Shown here in pieces: positions 29,971-38,962 of a stretch of DNA of 64,000 nt. The translations under genes were made by a program, and so were the position numbers. Where the stretch lies: positions 372,001-436,000 of the forward strand of contig NZ_LR134310.1 of assembly GCF_900636745.1 (NCBI RefSeq), given 5' to 3'. This stretch comes from Actinobacillus equuli. Its GTDB lineage: Bacteria; Pseudomonadota; Gammaproteobacteria; Enterobacterales; Pasteurellaceae. The notes below the pieces were generated by a model that did not search any database, was not told the DNA's origin, and was given only the letters and a program-made list of their open reading frames with translations. Within the stretch, counting starts at the first letter, position 1, and the number at the start of each line of letters is the position of its first letter.

Positions 29971-30837
29971 ATGGAATTAGTGATTATAAGTGGGCGCTCC
30001 GGTTCAGGTAAATCTGTTGCGCTACGAGCTTTAGAAGATGTAGGTTATTACTGTGTAGACAACCTACCACTTCCGCTTATTCCTGAATTAGCGTCATTCT
30101 TAGCGAGCTCCGAGCGCTCTGCCGTTGTTAGCCTTGATATTCGTAACTTACCGGAAAATCCGGAACGAATCGAAGAATTACTTAACCAACTTTCACAACT
30201 CACGATCAATACAAAATTGATTTTCCTCGATTGTGAACGTAATGCGCTCATCAGACGTTACAGTGACTCCAGACGCTTACATCCCCTTTCGAATAAAGAT
30301 TTGTCACTTGAAAGTGCGATTGATTTAGAAAGCGCTCTGCTTGAACCGCTTTTTCATCAAGCCAATTATATTATTGATACCACGAATATCTCTTCGCACG
30401 AATTAGCGGAGAACCTACGTAGTCTCTTACGAGGTTCAACCGATAAAGAACTGAAGATTGTATTCGAATCGTTTGGCTTTAAATACGGTCTGCCTGCCGA
30501 TGCAGATTATGTTTTTGACGTGCGTTTTTTACCGAATCCGCATTGGAACCCTGAATTACGCCCACTGACTGGCCTAGAACAACCGGTTATTGATTTTTTA
30601 GAACGTCAAACAGAAGTACACAATTTTATTTACCACACACGTAATTACTTAGAAATGTGGTTGCCAATGTTGGAAAAAAATAATCGTAGTTATCTTACGA
30701 TTGCTATCGGTTGTACCGGTGGAAAACACCGTTCTGTATTTGTGGCGGAACAATTAGCTAAATATTTCCAAACCAGAGGTAAAGACGTGCAAATTCGTCA
30801 TCGCAGCCTCGAAAAACATCATCGTAAACCTTGCTAA
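29971..30837 (+). CDS. rapZ: RNase adaptor protein RapZ
   Basis: A 288-residue protein with an N-terminal P-loop (SGRSGSGKS) and a C-terminal domain with [10 protein letters not shown] and the basic tail [12 protein letters not shown]. In enterobacteria RapZ delivers a small RNA to RNase E and links amino-sugar supply to GlmS synthesis. Whether an equivalent RNA partner exists here is unknown. It follows ptsN by 18 bases. Confidence 0.94.
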   Translation: MELVIISGRSGSGKSVALRALEDVGYYCVDNLPLPLIPELASFLASSERSAVVSLDIRNLPENPERIEELLNQLSQLTINTKLIFLDCERNALIRRYSDSRRLHPLSNKDLSLESAIDLESALLEPLFHQANYIIDTTNISSHELAENLRSLLRGSTDKELKIVFESFGFKYGLPADADYVFDVRFLPNPHWNPELRPLTGLEQPVIDFLERQTEVHNFIYHTRNYLEMWLPMLEKNNRSYLTIAIGCTGGKHRSVFVAEQLAKYFQTRGKDVQIRHRSLEKHHRKPC

Positions 30838-30840
30838 TCC

Positions 30841-30894
30841 AAGCGGTCAACTTTTCTTAGAATTTTGCAAATTTTTTAGGAAAAACGACCGCTT
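30841..30894 (+). terminator. uptake-sequence terminator after rapZ
   Basis: AAGCGGTC (30841-30848) pairs with 30887-30894 and the flanking bases extend the stem; TTTT follows. It starts three bases after the rapZ stop. Confidence 0.6.
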
Positions 30895-30924
30895 TTAATT
30901 TATAGATCCAATACATATCACACT

Positions 30925-32106
30925 ATGAAATCAGCAGATATCATCATTATCGGCGGCGGTATGGTCGGACTTGCGTTGGCAGGTCTATTAAAAGATACTG
31001 GGTGCCAAATTAAGGTTATTGAAAAAAATGCTCCGACACTTAGCGACAGTTATTCAAACCGAGTAAGTGCGATTAATGCGACTAGCGAAAAAATGTTACG
31101 CCAAATCGGTGCATTTGAACGTATTGCTGCTAATCGCTTATCACCTTATCAACAAATGCGAGTATGGGAAAAAGACAGCTTTGCCCAAATTCATTTTGAT
31201 AATACCCAGCCGGAAATCAAACAATTAGGTGCCGAACAGCTTGGTTTTATTATTGAAAATAATCGTATTCAAGACGCACTTTGGCAACAAGTCAGTCAAC
31301 AAACCAATGCTGAAATTATGTTAGCGTCGGCACAAACTATCGGTATCAATGAGACAGGTGCATTTTTAACGCTAGATAATGGTGAAATGTTGTCGGCTAA
31401 ATTAGTTGTTGCAGCAGACGGTGCCCATTCATGGCTCCGCCAACAAGCCAACATTCCGCTGACAAGTAAAGATTACCAACATACTGCATTAGTTTGTAAC
31501 GTAAAAACGGCAGAACCACATCAAGTTATCGCGCGCCAAATTTTCTCACCGGATAGTATTTTGGCATTTTTACCGCTTCCCGATGAGCAATATAGCTCAA
31601 TTGTTTGGTCTATGCCGCCGGAACAAGCCGAAATGTTGGTAAGTTGTGATGAAAAACAATTTAATCAAGCCTTAACCATTGCCTTTGATAATCAACTTGG
31701 TATGGTTGAATTGCAAAGTGAGCGCGCAATTTACCCGCTCGTGGCACGCTATGCACGCGATTTTGCGCAGAATCGTATTGCGCTTATCGGTGATGCGGCA
31801 CATACAATCCATCCGTTAGCCGGTTTAGGGGTAAACTTAGGTTTTGCCGATGCGATAACACTTGCACAAGAAATTCAGTACCATTTAACTATTGGTCATG
31901 ATATTGGCGAATATCGTCACTTACGCCGTTTTGAACGTATTCGTAAAGCCGAAGCAGTTAAATTATTGGCTGCAATGGAAAGTTTAAAACAGCTTTTTCA
32001 CGGCAATAACCCACTTAAGAAATTAATTCGTGGCATTGGCTTAAGTGCAGTGAACCAAGTTCCTCAACTAAAAAAACAGCTGATTGCTCAAGCAATGAAT
32101 ATATAA
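30925..32106 (+). CDS. ubiI: ubiquinone C5-hydroxylase UbiI
   Basis: A 393-residue FAD monooxygenase of ubiquinone synthesis. The FAD-binding GGGMVGLALAGLL opens the protein, the mid motif is ADGAHSW, and the second FAD motif is GDAAHTIHPLAGLGVNLGFAD. I assign UbiI (formerly VisC) rather than UbiH or UbiF because VSAINATSEKML, RVWEKDSF and PLTSKDYQH match it segment by segment. UbiH is encoded nearby on the other strand. Confidence 0.88.
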   Translation: MKSADIIIIGGGMVGLALAGLLKDTGCQIKVIEKNAPTLSDSYSNRVSAINATSEKMLRQIGAFERIAANRLSPYQQMRVWEKDSFAQIHFDNTQPEIKQLGAEQLGFIIENNRIQDALWQQVSQQTNAEIMLASAQTIGINETGAFLTLDNGEMLSAKLVVAADGAHSWLRQQANIPLTSKDYQHTALVCNVKTAEPHQVIARQIFSPDSILAFLPLPDEQYSSIVWSMPPEQAEMLVSCDEKQFNQALTIAFDNQLGMVELQSERAIYPLVARYARDFAQNRIALIGDAAHTIHPLAGLGVNLGFADAITLAQEIQYHLTIGHDIGEYRHLRRFERIRKAEAVKLLAAMESLKQLFHGNNPLKKLIRGIGLSAVNQVPQLKKQLIAQAMNI

Positions 32107-32174
32107 GTTAGATGAAAAATTGTACACACAACTAGCTTATATCAGATTTTATTGAACTAGACTTTTATCTTATT

Positions 32175-32196
32175 GTCTATTGTCGTTACAATAGAC
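32175..32196. repeat. perfect 9-bp palindrome upstream of the lipoprotein genes
   Basis: GTCTATTGT, four bases, then ACAATAGAC. There is no T-run after it, so it looks more like an operator or a weak hairpin than a terminator of ubiI. It lies 48 bases before the first lipoprotein start. Confidence 0.5.
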
Positions 32197-32243
32197 GCCC
32201 TTTCCCAAAGGGGAACTTTAATCTTACTTTTTAAGGAATACTA

Positions 32244-32723
32244 ATGAAAAAATTAGCAACCATTGGTGCGGTAGCACTCTTAGCATTTAGCGTAACAGCA
32301 TGTAACAAAGCAGATCCTGCAGCGGATTACAAAAAATTCCAAGAATGGTACCAAGTTCAAGAGCAAACTCAAGCGACAGCACAGGCTGAATTCCAAAAAC
32401 AGCTAACTGAAGTGCTAGGTAAAGCTGAAAAAGACCCTAAAGCATTAGAAGCTGTATTAAATAACTTCGCAGGAAAAGTGCAAGAAACATTAAAAAGCTT
32501 AGATGCAGTTGATGTGAAGAGCGAAGAAATTAAAGCGCTAAAAGATAAAACTAAAGCCGTTTTAGGTTTATCAAATGAAGTGCTTTCAGAGCAAGTGAAA
32601 GTAATGGCAGCACCAACAGAAGAAGCTCAACAGGCAATCCAAGCTAAAGCGGCTCAATTAAACCAAGCGGCTCAAGAACTTCAAAAATTACAAGCAGATT
32701 TAAAAGCAAAATTTGCTAAATAA
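32244..32723 (+). CDS. predicted lipoprotein, first of three related genes
   Basis: A 159-residue protein with a lipoprotein signal (SVTAC, lipidated Cys20). The mature part begins with DYKKFQEWYQVQEQ, then a largely helical, Ala/Gln/Lys-rich domain containing IKALKDKTKAVLGLS. The same layout (Asp-Tyr/Phe-Lys motif, a central L-D-x-K segment, Lys-rich C-terminal helix) recurs in the next two genes. I do not recognise the family. RBS AAGGAA precedes the ATG, and its own terminator follows. Confidence 0.85.
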   Translation: MKKLATIGAVALLAFSVTACNKADPAADYKKFQEWYQVQEQTQATAQAEFQKQLTEVLGKAEKDPKALEAVLNNFAGKVQETLKSLDAVDVKSEEIKALKDKTKAVLGLSNEVLSEQVKVMAAPTEEAQQAIQAKAAQLNQAAQELQKLQADLKAKFAK

Positions 32724-32748
32724 TTTGCTGATACAATGATAGAATTAC

Positions 32749-32776
32749 AAGGTTAGTGCTTAACAGTACTAACCTT
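32749..32776 (+). terminator. terminator after the first lipoprotein gene
   Basis: AAGGTTAGT pairs with ACTAACCTT around a central loop, followed by TTT. Lies between the first two lipoprotein genes. Confidence 0.75.
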
Positions 32777-32795
32777 TTTCATATAGGATAATCAC

Positions 32796-33368
32796 ATGAA
32801 TAAATTTACTAAAATCAGCGCAGCAGCGCTATTCGCATTCTTTTTAAGTGCTTGCGATAAACCGGAAAATAAAACGGCAGAAGTGCAAGCAACACAAGCA
32901 GAAACTAAAACTACTGCGGTAGATACCGGTGCACAAGACTATAAAAAGTTCCAAGAATGGCAACAACTACAAGAAAAATCAATTGGCGAAGCTATCAATA
33001 GCGCAATTGAAAAATTGGGTGACAAAGCAAAAGATGCTGCCCTAATTCAAACAACCATGAATAAAGCGATTCTTGAGCAAATTGAAAATATCCAAAAAAG
33101 TGCGGCAACTTTAGAAATCAAAGATCCGCAAGTAAAAGTACTTAAGGATAAATCGCTTGAAGCCATGGCATTAGGCGCAAAAATGATCGCTGAAAACGAC
33201 AAACTTGCTAAAAATCCAACACCTGAAGCACACAAAGCTTTTGGCGAACTGCAAGCTCAATTAGACAAAATTGCAATGGAAGGTCAAAAAATTGAAGCGG
33301 AATTAGCAACTAAATATGGCGCTGCTCCAGCTCCAGCTCCAGCTCCAGCTCCAGCTCCAGCTCAATAA
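32796..33368 (+). CDS. predicted lipoprotein, second of three, with Pro-Ala repeat tail
   Basis: A 190-residue protein with lipobox LSAC (Cys20) and a Thr/Glu-rich linker (about 21-48), then DYKKFQEWQQLQEK and a helical domain with VKVLKDKSLEAMALG, closely parallel to the first gene. The C-terminus is an Ala-Pro dipeptide run encoded by six GCTCCA units, a feature its neighbours lack. Function unknown; a surface or periplasmic spacer role for the tail is conjecture. Confidence 0.85.
   Translation: MNKFTKISAAALFAFFLSACDKPENKTAEVQATQAETKTTAVDTGAQDYKKFQEWQQLQEKSIGEAINSAIEKLGDKAKDAALIQTTMNKAILEQIENIQKSAATLEIKDPQVKVLKDKSLEAMALGAKMIAENDKLAKNPTPEAHKAFGELQAQLDKIAMEGQKIEAELATKYGAAPAPAPAPAPAPAQ
33324..33362 (+). 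repeat. hexanucleotide tandem repeat (GCTCCA)6 in a lipoprotein gene
   Basis: Six exact copies of GCTCCA plus a partial copy, in frame at the 3' end of the coding sequence, encoding alternating Ala-Pro. Copy-number change would alter tail length by two residues without shifting frame. Confidence 0.95.
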
Positions 33369-33381
33369 TTATATCTTTATC

Positions 33382-33404
33382 GGCTAGGCAACGCCTAGCC
33401 TTTT
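33382..33404 (+). terminator. terminator after the second lipoprotein gene
   Basis: GGCTAGGC, three bases, GCCTAGCC, then TTTT: a perfect 8-bp stem with a short loop and T-run. Confidence 0.88.
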
Positions 33405-33428
33405 CACTCGGCAGCAAACGGCATCAAA

Positions 33429-33902
33429 ATGCACAACATAATAAAAATTATTATTTCTTATTCACTTATTTTCGGTCTTATCGGTTGTACTACACAAGAA
33501 AACCACTCCCCTCAAGCTGATTTCAAACGCTTTCATCATTGGGATGAAGTGTATGGCAATGATTACATCCAAGCGACTGCATTTGCGATGTATGGCTTAG
33601 AAAGTGCCACAAACAAATATGCCCGTATTGAAACTATGCAGAACTATTTAGAAGAAGTCGATACAATTCAAGCGTCTTTAAACTATTTAGATATTCAAAA
33701 CGATGAAATTCTACCAATCAAAAATATCGGCTTAAAAGCATTACAATTAAGTCAAGAAACATTCAGAGATATGATTAAATTAGAATCTCAACCTGATGAA
33801 GCTCTGGCTCAATCGGTTCAAGATAAAGGGCGAATCATTACCCAATTAGGTAATGAAATCTCACATGAAAAATTAAAATTAATGAAGAAATATCAGTTAT
33901 AA
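33429..33902 (+). CDS. predicted lipoprotein, third of three, diverged
   Basis: A 157-residue protein with lipobox LIGC (Cys20). The mature part has DFKRFHHWDEVYG in the place of DYKKFQEW of its neighbours, then a helical domain with LNYLDIQNDEILPIKNIGLKALQLS, aligning with LEIKDPQVKVLKDKSLEAMALG of the second gene. More diverged and with a weak ribosome site. Ends at a terminator shared with ubiH. Function unknown. Confidence 0.8.
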   Translation: MHNIIKIIISYSLIFGLIGCTTQENHSPQADFKRFHHWDEVYGNDYIQATAFAMYGLESATNKYARIETMQNYLEEVDTIQASLNYLDIQNDEILPIKNIGLKALQLSQETFRDMIKLESQPDEALAQSVQDKGRIITQLGNEISHEKLKLMKKYQL

Positions 33903-33906
33903 ACAA

Positions 33907-33924
33907 AAGGACGCTAATGCGTCC
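33907..33924. terminator. short hairpin between convergent lipoprotein and ubiH genes
   Basis: AGGACGC, four bases, GCGTCCT: a 7-bp stem directly after the lipoprotein stop and just beyond the ubiH stop. The T-run is broken (GTTGTTT). Confidence 0.6.
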
Positions 33925-33931
33925 TGTTGTT

Positions 33932-35131
33932 TCATTGCCAACCTAAAGCTTTATTCGCAATATTTTCTCGCAATAACTTGCTATGCGAAATAGCAAATAA
34001 TCCCACATTTCTGACCGCTTGCAGCGGTAACAAATCGCAAGAAAATAGTGAAATCAGACCGCTTGTTAATGAAATAATTTGCGCTTGGTCGTGCTTTCTT
34101 AATTGTTCAAATTGATTTAATAGCGCAAACTCACCTAAATCCTTCCCTTGTTCAAAGGCTTTTGCCAACAGTTGTGCAAGGGTAAACAGATCTCGCATTC
34201 CAAGATTAAAGCCCTGTCCCGCAACCGGATGCAATAATTGTGCCGCATTACCCACAATCGCCAAACGATGATGAATATGCGATTGCGCTTTTTGCGAAGT
34301 GAGTGGATAAACAAACCGCTTACTGACTCGCTCAAACCTCCCTAATTTCCAACCGAATTGCTGCTGTAATTGCGAAAGAAATTCATCATCGGAAAGCTCC
34401 ATCAAATCTTCAGCTTGTTTCACACACCACACTAATGATATTCGGTTATCACTTAGCGGTAACAATGCTAACGGACCTTGCGTAGTAAAACGCTCAAAAG
34501 CCTGACCTTGGTGTGGTTCACTAATTTCGACATTTGCAATTAAAGCTGATTGTTGATAATCCTTTAATAGCTCAGTTTCAACGCCACACTGCTGAGCAAT
34601 GTGGGATTGAATCCCATCTGCAGCAATTATCAGCAATGTTCTAATGTGTTCGCCATTTTTTAACGTAAGCGAAACCTCAGTTTGTGAACGTTCACAATGA
34701 ACAATTTGATTCGGACAAAACCAATGAATATTCGGCTGCTGCTCAATACAAGCGGTCAAATTTTTACCTAATTTTGCAAGCTCAACCACTACACCTAATT
34801 GTGCTAAATTCAGTTCACTCGCTTTCAGTGTCGCTTTACCGAAATGTCCGAGATCCGACACCTGAATCTGCTGGATTGGCGTTGCAATTTGCTGAATTTG
34901 TTCGGCAAGTTCCCCACCAACAAGCGGTCGAATTTGGGCAAATTTTTGCAAACTGCCTTGTGCTAATGCAATGCTACGTGCGTCAAAACCACCTTGTTGC
35001 ACATAATCAGGCAACTGTTTTTCAACGATCGCAATCCGCATTTTATGCAGCGACAAGCTACTTAACGCCAATGCCAATACCGAACCGGTTACCGCTCCGC
35101 CAACAATGACCACATCAAATTGCTCTGCCAT
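33932..35131 (-). CDS. ubiH: 2-octaprenyl-6-methoxyphenol hydroxylase UbiH
   Basis: A 399-residue FAD monooxygenase of ubiquinone synthesis. N-terminal FAD motif VVIVGGAVTGSVLALAL, mid motif AADGIQSH, and GNAAQLLHPVAGQGFNLGMRDL. The FAD motif has Ala-Val where relatives usually have Gly-Met. The fit is better to UbiH than to UbiI (spacing SSLSLHKMRIAIVEKQ). The ATG at 35131 follows GAGGTGG. Two uptake cores lie in the coding sequence (near 34750 and 34920). nudJ is upstream by nine bases, so they are co-transcribed. Confidence 0.85.
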   Translation of the reverse strand: MAEQFDVVIVGGAVTGSVLALALSSLSLHKMRIAIVEKQLPDYVQQGGFDARSIALAQGSLQKFAQIRPLVGGELAEQIQQIATPIQQIQVSDLGHFGKATLKASELNLAQLGVVVELAKLGKNLTACIEQQPNIHWFCPNQIVHCERSQTEVSLTLKNGEHIRTLLIIAADGIQSHIAQQCGVETELLKDYQQSALIANVEISEPHQGQAFERFTTQGPLALLPLSDNRISLVWCVKQAEDLMELSDDEFLSQLQQQFGWKLGRFERVSKRFVYPLTSQKAQSHIHHRLAIVGNAAQLLHPVAGQGFNLGMRDLFTLAQLLAKAFEQGKDLGEFALLNQFEQLRKHDQAQIISLTSGLISLFSCDLLPLQAVRNVGLFAISHSKLLRENIANKALGWQ

Positions 35132-35140
35132 TTCCACCTC

Positions 35141-35596
35141 TTATTCAAATACACGTAATACATCAAGCGGGTAGCTCTCACCACTCAAATAATCTTCGAG
35201 CGATTGAGTGACTAACGGATTACGTTCGCACTGTCCTTCCTGCTGAATAAAATGCTTAAATTCATCTAAACTCAGCCAAAAACCTTGAGTAATATCGCTA
35301 TCCTGCGGCGCAATCAGCGCAAAATCGTCTAATTCAACCGCAAATACAAAACGTAAATAATCGGTCTGTGAACGAGGTGCGTGCCATTGATAAATCTTAA
35401 TTAAACGTTGGGCTTCGGCACGAATCCCTGTTTCCTCAAATAACTCTCTACTCGCCCCTTCCAACAACGTTTCATTTGCTTCCAAATGCCCTGCCGGTTG
35501 GTTTAAGGTTCGTTTACCGTATTCGATTTCTTCCACAAATAAAAATTTACCTTTGCAATGCACTACACAGGCTAACGTGATATTCGGTTTATGCAT
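35141..35596 (-). CDS. nudJ: Nudix phosphatase NudJ
   Basis: A 151-residue Nudix hydrolase. The Nudix box is complete (GHLEANETLLEGASRELFEE then TGI), preceded by LNQPA. It follows E. coli NudJ closely from HKPNITLACVVH onward; NudJ removes phosphate from nucleoside di- and triphosphates and from hydroxymethylpyrimidine pyrophosphate. Located between selD (21 bases upstream) and ubiH. Confidence 0.88.
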   Translation of the reverse strand: MHKPNITLACVVHCKGKFLFVEEIEYGKRTLNQPAGHLEANETLLEGASRELFEETGIRAEAQRLIKIYQWHAPRSQTDYLRFVFAVELDDFALIAPQDSDITQGFWLSLDEFKHFIQQEGQCERNPLVTQSLEDYLSGESYPLDVLRVFE

Positions 35597-35617
35597 ATTC
35601 GTTCCTCGCTTTTTCGC

Positions 35618-36661
35618 TTAAATGACCTCAATTAACGGCTTCGCATCGTTCGCTTCAAGTAAACGCCCCACCCTAAATAAAGGCACATTGGCTTGTTTTG
35701 CAATTTGTTTTACATTTTCAACCGCTTGCGGACGTACCGCAATCAACAAACCGCCTGATGTTTGCGGATCGCATAAAATCGCCTTTTGTTCATCGGTCAT
35801 AGCTGAAATCAAATGTCCATAGCTGTCAAAGTTACGGTTCGTTCCGCCCGGTACAGCACCTTGAGTGATATAGTCTTTTACACCGTCTAACGTATGAATT
35901 TCGGCAAAATTCACTTCGGCACGTACATTAGAGCCTTGGCAAATTTCACTCAAATGCCCTAGCAAACCGAAACCGGTTACATCCGTCATTGCCGTCACAT
36001 CTGCTAATTGTGAAAATTGTGCACCAATCAAATTAATCTGACACATCACATCACGCGCCAAATTCTGATGTTCTGCTTTTAATAAACCTTTTTTCTCGGC
36101 GGTTGTCAGCACACCGATACCGAGCGGTTTGGTTAAAAACAACTCGCACCCGGCTTCTGCTGAAGCATTCTTTTTCACTTGTTCAGTGTTAACCATACCG
36201 GTTACCGCTAGCCCGAAAATCGGTTCAGGCGAATCAATCGAATGACCGCCGGCTAAGGCAATACCGGCTTGCTGACAAGCAAAACGCCCACCTTCCACAA
36301 TTTTTTGTGCTACCTCCGCCGGCAACTTGTTTACCGGGAAGCCTAAAATGGCAATCGCCATAATCGGCTTACCGCCCATTGCAAACACATCACTCAACGC
36401 ATTTGCCGCCGCAATGCGCCCGAAATCAAACGGATCATCGACAATAGGCATAAAAAAGTCTGTAGTGCTGATAATACCAACGCCATTACCGATGTCATAC
36501 ACAGCGGCATCATCGGCGGTCTCATTACCCACTAATAAATTCGGATCAACAAATTTTTCCAGCTGACTTTGTAAAATTGTCCCTAATACCTTAGGAGAAA
36601 TTTTACAGCCTCAACCGGCACCGTGACTGTATTGCGTCAAACGAATCGGTTCTTCCGCCAT
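35618..36661 (-). CDS. selD: selenophosphate synthetase SelD (selenocysteine-containing)
   Basis: A 347-residue enzyme making selenophosphate from selenide and ATP for selenocysteine synthesis. A frame from the ATG at 36661 begins [16 protein letters not shown] and meets TGA at 36611-36613 (codon 17), then continues [10 protein letters not shown] into the rest of SelD. Codon 17 is the catalytic position (Cys in E. coli SelD, GAGCGCK), so the TGA is read as selenocysteine; a hairpin follows. [14 protein letters not shown] and [11 protein letters not shown] are typical. Taking the start at 36532 would remove the active site. Confidence 0.93.
36570..36607 (-). promoter_or_regulatory. bacterial SECIS element of selD
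   Basis: Just after the UGA on the minus strand, TGTAAAATT pairs with AATTTTACA, enclosing a second helix (CTAA/TTAG with flanking pairs) with apical loop GGTA. Position and shape fit a SelB-binding SECIS. Confidence 0.75.
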
Positions 36662-36802
36662 GTTATACCTCGTAATCTATTCCAGAATCTCGCTATTGTA
36701 CGTCAACAAATGGTTAGATTTGAGCAATTTTTTGCAAAAATCCCCAAAAAAATGACCGCTTGCGCTATAATTCTCGGTCAATTTTAAAAGAGGGAAAAAA
36801 TA

Positions 36803-37901
36803 ATGTTTGAACTGAATCCAATTAAAACTCAATTAGCCGATTTAACCGAGCGTACTAACGTACTTCGGGGGTATCTTTGACTTTGATGCCAAAGTCGAAC
36901 GCTTAGAAGAAGTCAATGCCGAATTAGAACAACCAGAAATTTGGAATACGCCGGAAAAAGCCCAAGCATTAGGTAAAGAACGTTCTGCGTTAGAAATGGT
37001 GGTCAATACGATCCGTACACTAGATCAAGGTGTAGAAGATGTTGAAGGCTTAATCGAATTAGCCGTAGAGGCGGAAGACGAGGATACGTTTAACGAAGCA
37101 CAAGCTGAAGCAAACGAATTAGAAGAAAAATTAGCGAAACTTGAATTCCAACGTATGTTTAGCGGTCAGCACGATGCAGCTGATTGTTATGTCGATTTAC
37201 AAGCCGGCTCAGGCGGTACGGAAGCGCAAGACTGGACGGAAATGTTACTGCGAATGTATTTACGTTGGGCGGAAAGCAAAGGCTTTAAAACCGAGTTAAT
37301 CGAAGTATCGGACGGTGATGTTGCTGGTTTAAAATCGGCAACCGTTAAAATTACCGGCGAATATGCGTTCGGCTGGTTACGTACCGAAACCGGTATTCAC
37401 CGTTTAGTGCGTAAATCGCCATTTGACTCGAATAACCGCCGCCATACTTCATTTGCGGCTGCTTTCGTTTATCCGGAAATTGATGATGATATTGATATCG
37501 AAATCAATCCGGCGGATTTACGTATTGACGTGTATCGAGCTTCAGGAGCAGGTGGTCAGCACGTCAATAAAACCGAATCGGCGGTGCGTATTACTCATAT
37601 TCCATCCGGTATTGTGGTGCAATGTCAGAACGGTCGTTCGCAACACCAAAACAAAGACCAGTGTATGAAGCAGCTTAAAGCGAAATTATACGAGATGGAA
37701 ATGATGAAGAAGAATGCGGAAAAACAAGCGATGGAAGAAAGTAAATCGGATATCGGCTGGGGCAGCCAAATTCGTTCATACGTATTAGACGACTCTCGTA
37801 TCAAAGATTTGCGTACCGGCGTTGAAAATCGCAATACCCAAGCGGTACTTGACGGTGACTTAGACAAATTTATTGAAGCTAGCCTTAAAGCAGGGCTTTA
37901 A
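36803..37901 (+). CDS. prfB: peptide chain release factor 2 (programmed +1 frameshift)
   Basis: A 365-residue release factor recognising UAA and UGA. The frame from 36803 ends at TGA (36878-36880, codon 26, exactly as in E. coli); the downstream frame begins at GAC (36879) and runs to 37901. The anticodon-like SPF motif is in RKSPFDSN and the catalytic GGQ in [10 protein letters not shown]. The joined length equals E. coli RF2. A tRNA-type autoregulatory loop is expected: low RF2 lets the ribosome slip. Confidence 0.96.
36866..36881 (+). promoter_or_regulatory. prfB frameshift site
   Basis: CGGGGGTATCTTTGAC: an internal Shine-Dalgarno-like GGGGG (36867-36871), three bases, then slippery CTT followed by TGA-C. 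This is the conserved RF2 recoding signal; E. coli has AGGGGGTATCTTTGAC. Confidence 0.95.
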
Positions 37902-37903
37902 TT

Positions 37904-37949
37904 ACAAGCGGTTGAATTTGTAAAAAATTTTGCAAATTTAACCGCTTGT
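37904..37949. terminator. uptake-sequence inverted pair after prfB
   Basis: ACAAGCGGTT (37904-37913) pairs with AACCGCTTGT (37940-37949), with partly paired inner arms, starting two bases after the prfB stop. The next gene is on the same strand. Confidence 0.55.
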
Positions 37950-37970
37950 TTGTTTTAGCGAGGAATCTCT

Positions 37971-38945
37971 ATGTTTTTAGAAGCCCTTCAATTCAGTATT
38001 AGCACGACTTTGCCGACCATTCTATTAATGTTTGCTGGTATATTGTTGCGCCACAAAAAATATATTGATGATCATTTTTGTAATATGGCATCGAAAAGTC
38101 TGTTTAATTTTGCGATTCCTACCTTACTCTTTTTGAATATGCAAAAAGGCGAGTTAAATTATGCGGCAAATATTCCGCTAATTCTGACCGCGATTATCGG
38201 CACGCTGACAATCTACCTTGTTGCCGAATGGTGGGCGGGGAAATATATTGCAGACAAACCGTTTCGTGCCGTTTTCACTCAAGGCACATTCCGCAGTAAC
38301 ATTGCGATTCTTGGTTTGGCATTGATTATGAATGCTTACGGCAGCGAGGCGATGGCCTCTGCTTCGATTTACGTGGCTGTCTCTGTGATTTTATTCAATA
38401 CATTAGCAGTTATCACACTGACTAAAGCATTTAGTGACGGCAAACCTAAGCTCTGCAAATTATTTATTTCCATTTTGAAAAATCCGTTGATTATTGGTTT
38501 GGTGCTTGGGCTTATCTTCAACGAACTCAAACTGGAATTACCTACCCCATTACTTAAAACCGGGCAAGCTATTGGCGGGCTCACCTTGCCACTTGCGCTT
38601 ATTTGTACCGGTGCAAGTATTGATTTTAAACAGCTACGCAAATTTAAAAAGGGCGAAGACAGTACAACTAACCGTTTAGTTTTACTTTCTGCGAGCATTC
38701 GCTTATTCGTCGCCCCTGTTTTCCTATTCAGTTTAGGTAAATGGGTATTCGACTTATCACCAATGGAACTTGGTATCGTCTTTCTTAGCACTTCAGCACC
38801 GACTGCCGCCGCCACTTATGCGATGATTCGTAATTACGGCGGCGATGCTGTTTCTACGGCTAATTTAATTGGTATTACAACAGTCGGTTCAATGTTTACT
38901 TCTAGCTTTGGCTTGCTGATCTTACGTCAGCTTGGCTGGGTGTAA
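37971..38945 (+). CDS. AEC-family membrane permease, second copy type
   Basis: A 324-residue protein with about ten hydrophobic segments of the auxin-efflux-carrier family. Opening TTLPTILLMFAGILLRHKKYI, the half-repeat RSNIAILGLALIMNAYG and the second half LSTSAPTAAATYAMIRNYGG match the fold. It is only distantly like the permease beside fdhD. Substrate unknown; organic anions are usual for the family. Monocistronic, ending at a strong convergent terminator. Confidence 0.8.
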   Translation: MFLEALQFSISTTLPTILLMFAGILLRHKKYIDDHFCNMASKSLFNFAIPTLLFLNMQKGELNYAANIPLILTAIIGTLTIYLVAEWWAGKYIADKPFRAVFTQGTFRSNIAILGLALIMNAYGSEAMASASIYVAVSVILFNTLAVITLTKAFSDGKPKLCKLFISILKNPLIIGLVLGLIFNELKLELPTPLLKTGQAIGGLTLPLALICTGASIDFKQLRKFKKGEDSTTNRLVLLSASIRLFVAPVFLFSLGKWVFDLSPMELGIVFLSTSAPTAAATYAMIRNYGGDAVSTANLIGITTVGSMFTSSFGLLILRQLGWV

Positions 38946-38962
38946 CTTGCAAAAAAATTATA

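Noticed and set aside
32212..32218. GGAACTT resembling a sigma-E -35 before the first lipoprotein gene
   Set aside because: No -10 element at 15-16 bases; the position would overlap the ribosome site and start codon.
33324..33362. Hexanucleotide repeat as an on/off phase-variation switch
   Set aside because: The unit is a multiple of three and lies at the gene end, so copy change cannot shift the frame.
36878..36880. Stop plus frame change in prfB read as a sequencing error or pseudogene
   Set aside because: It is the conserved RF2 autoregulatory frameshift site.
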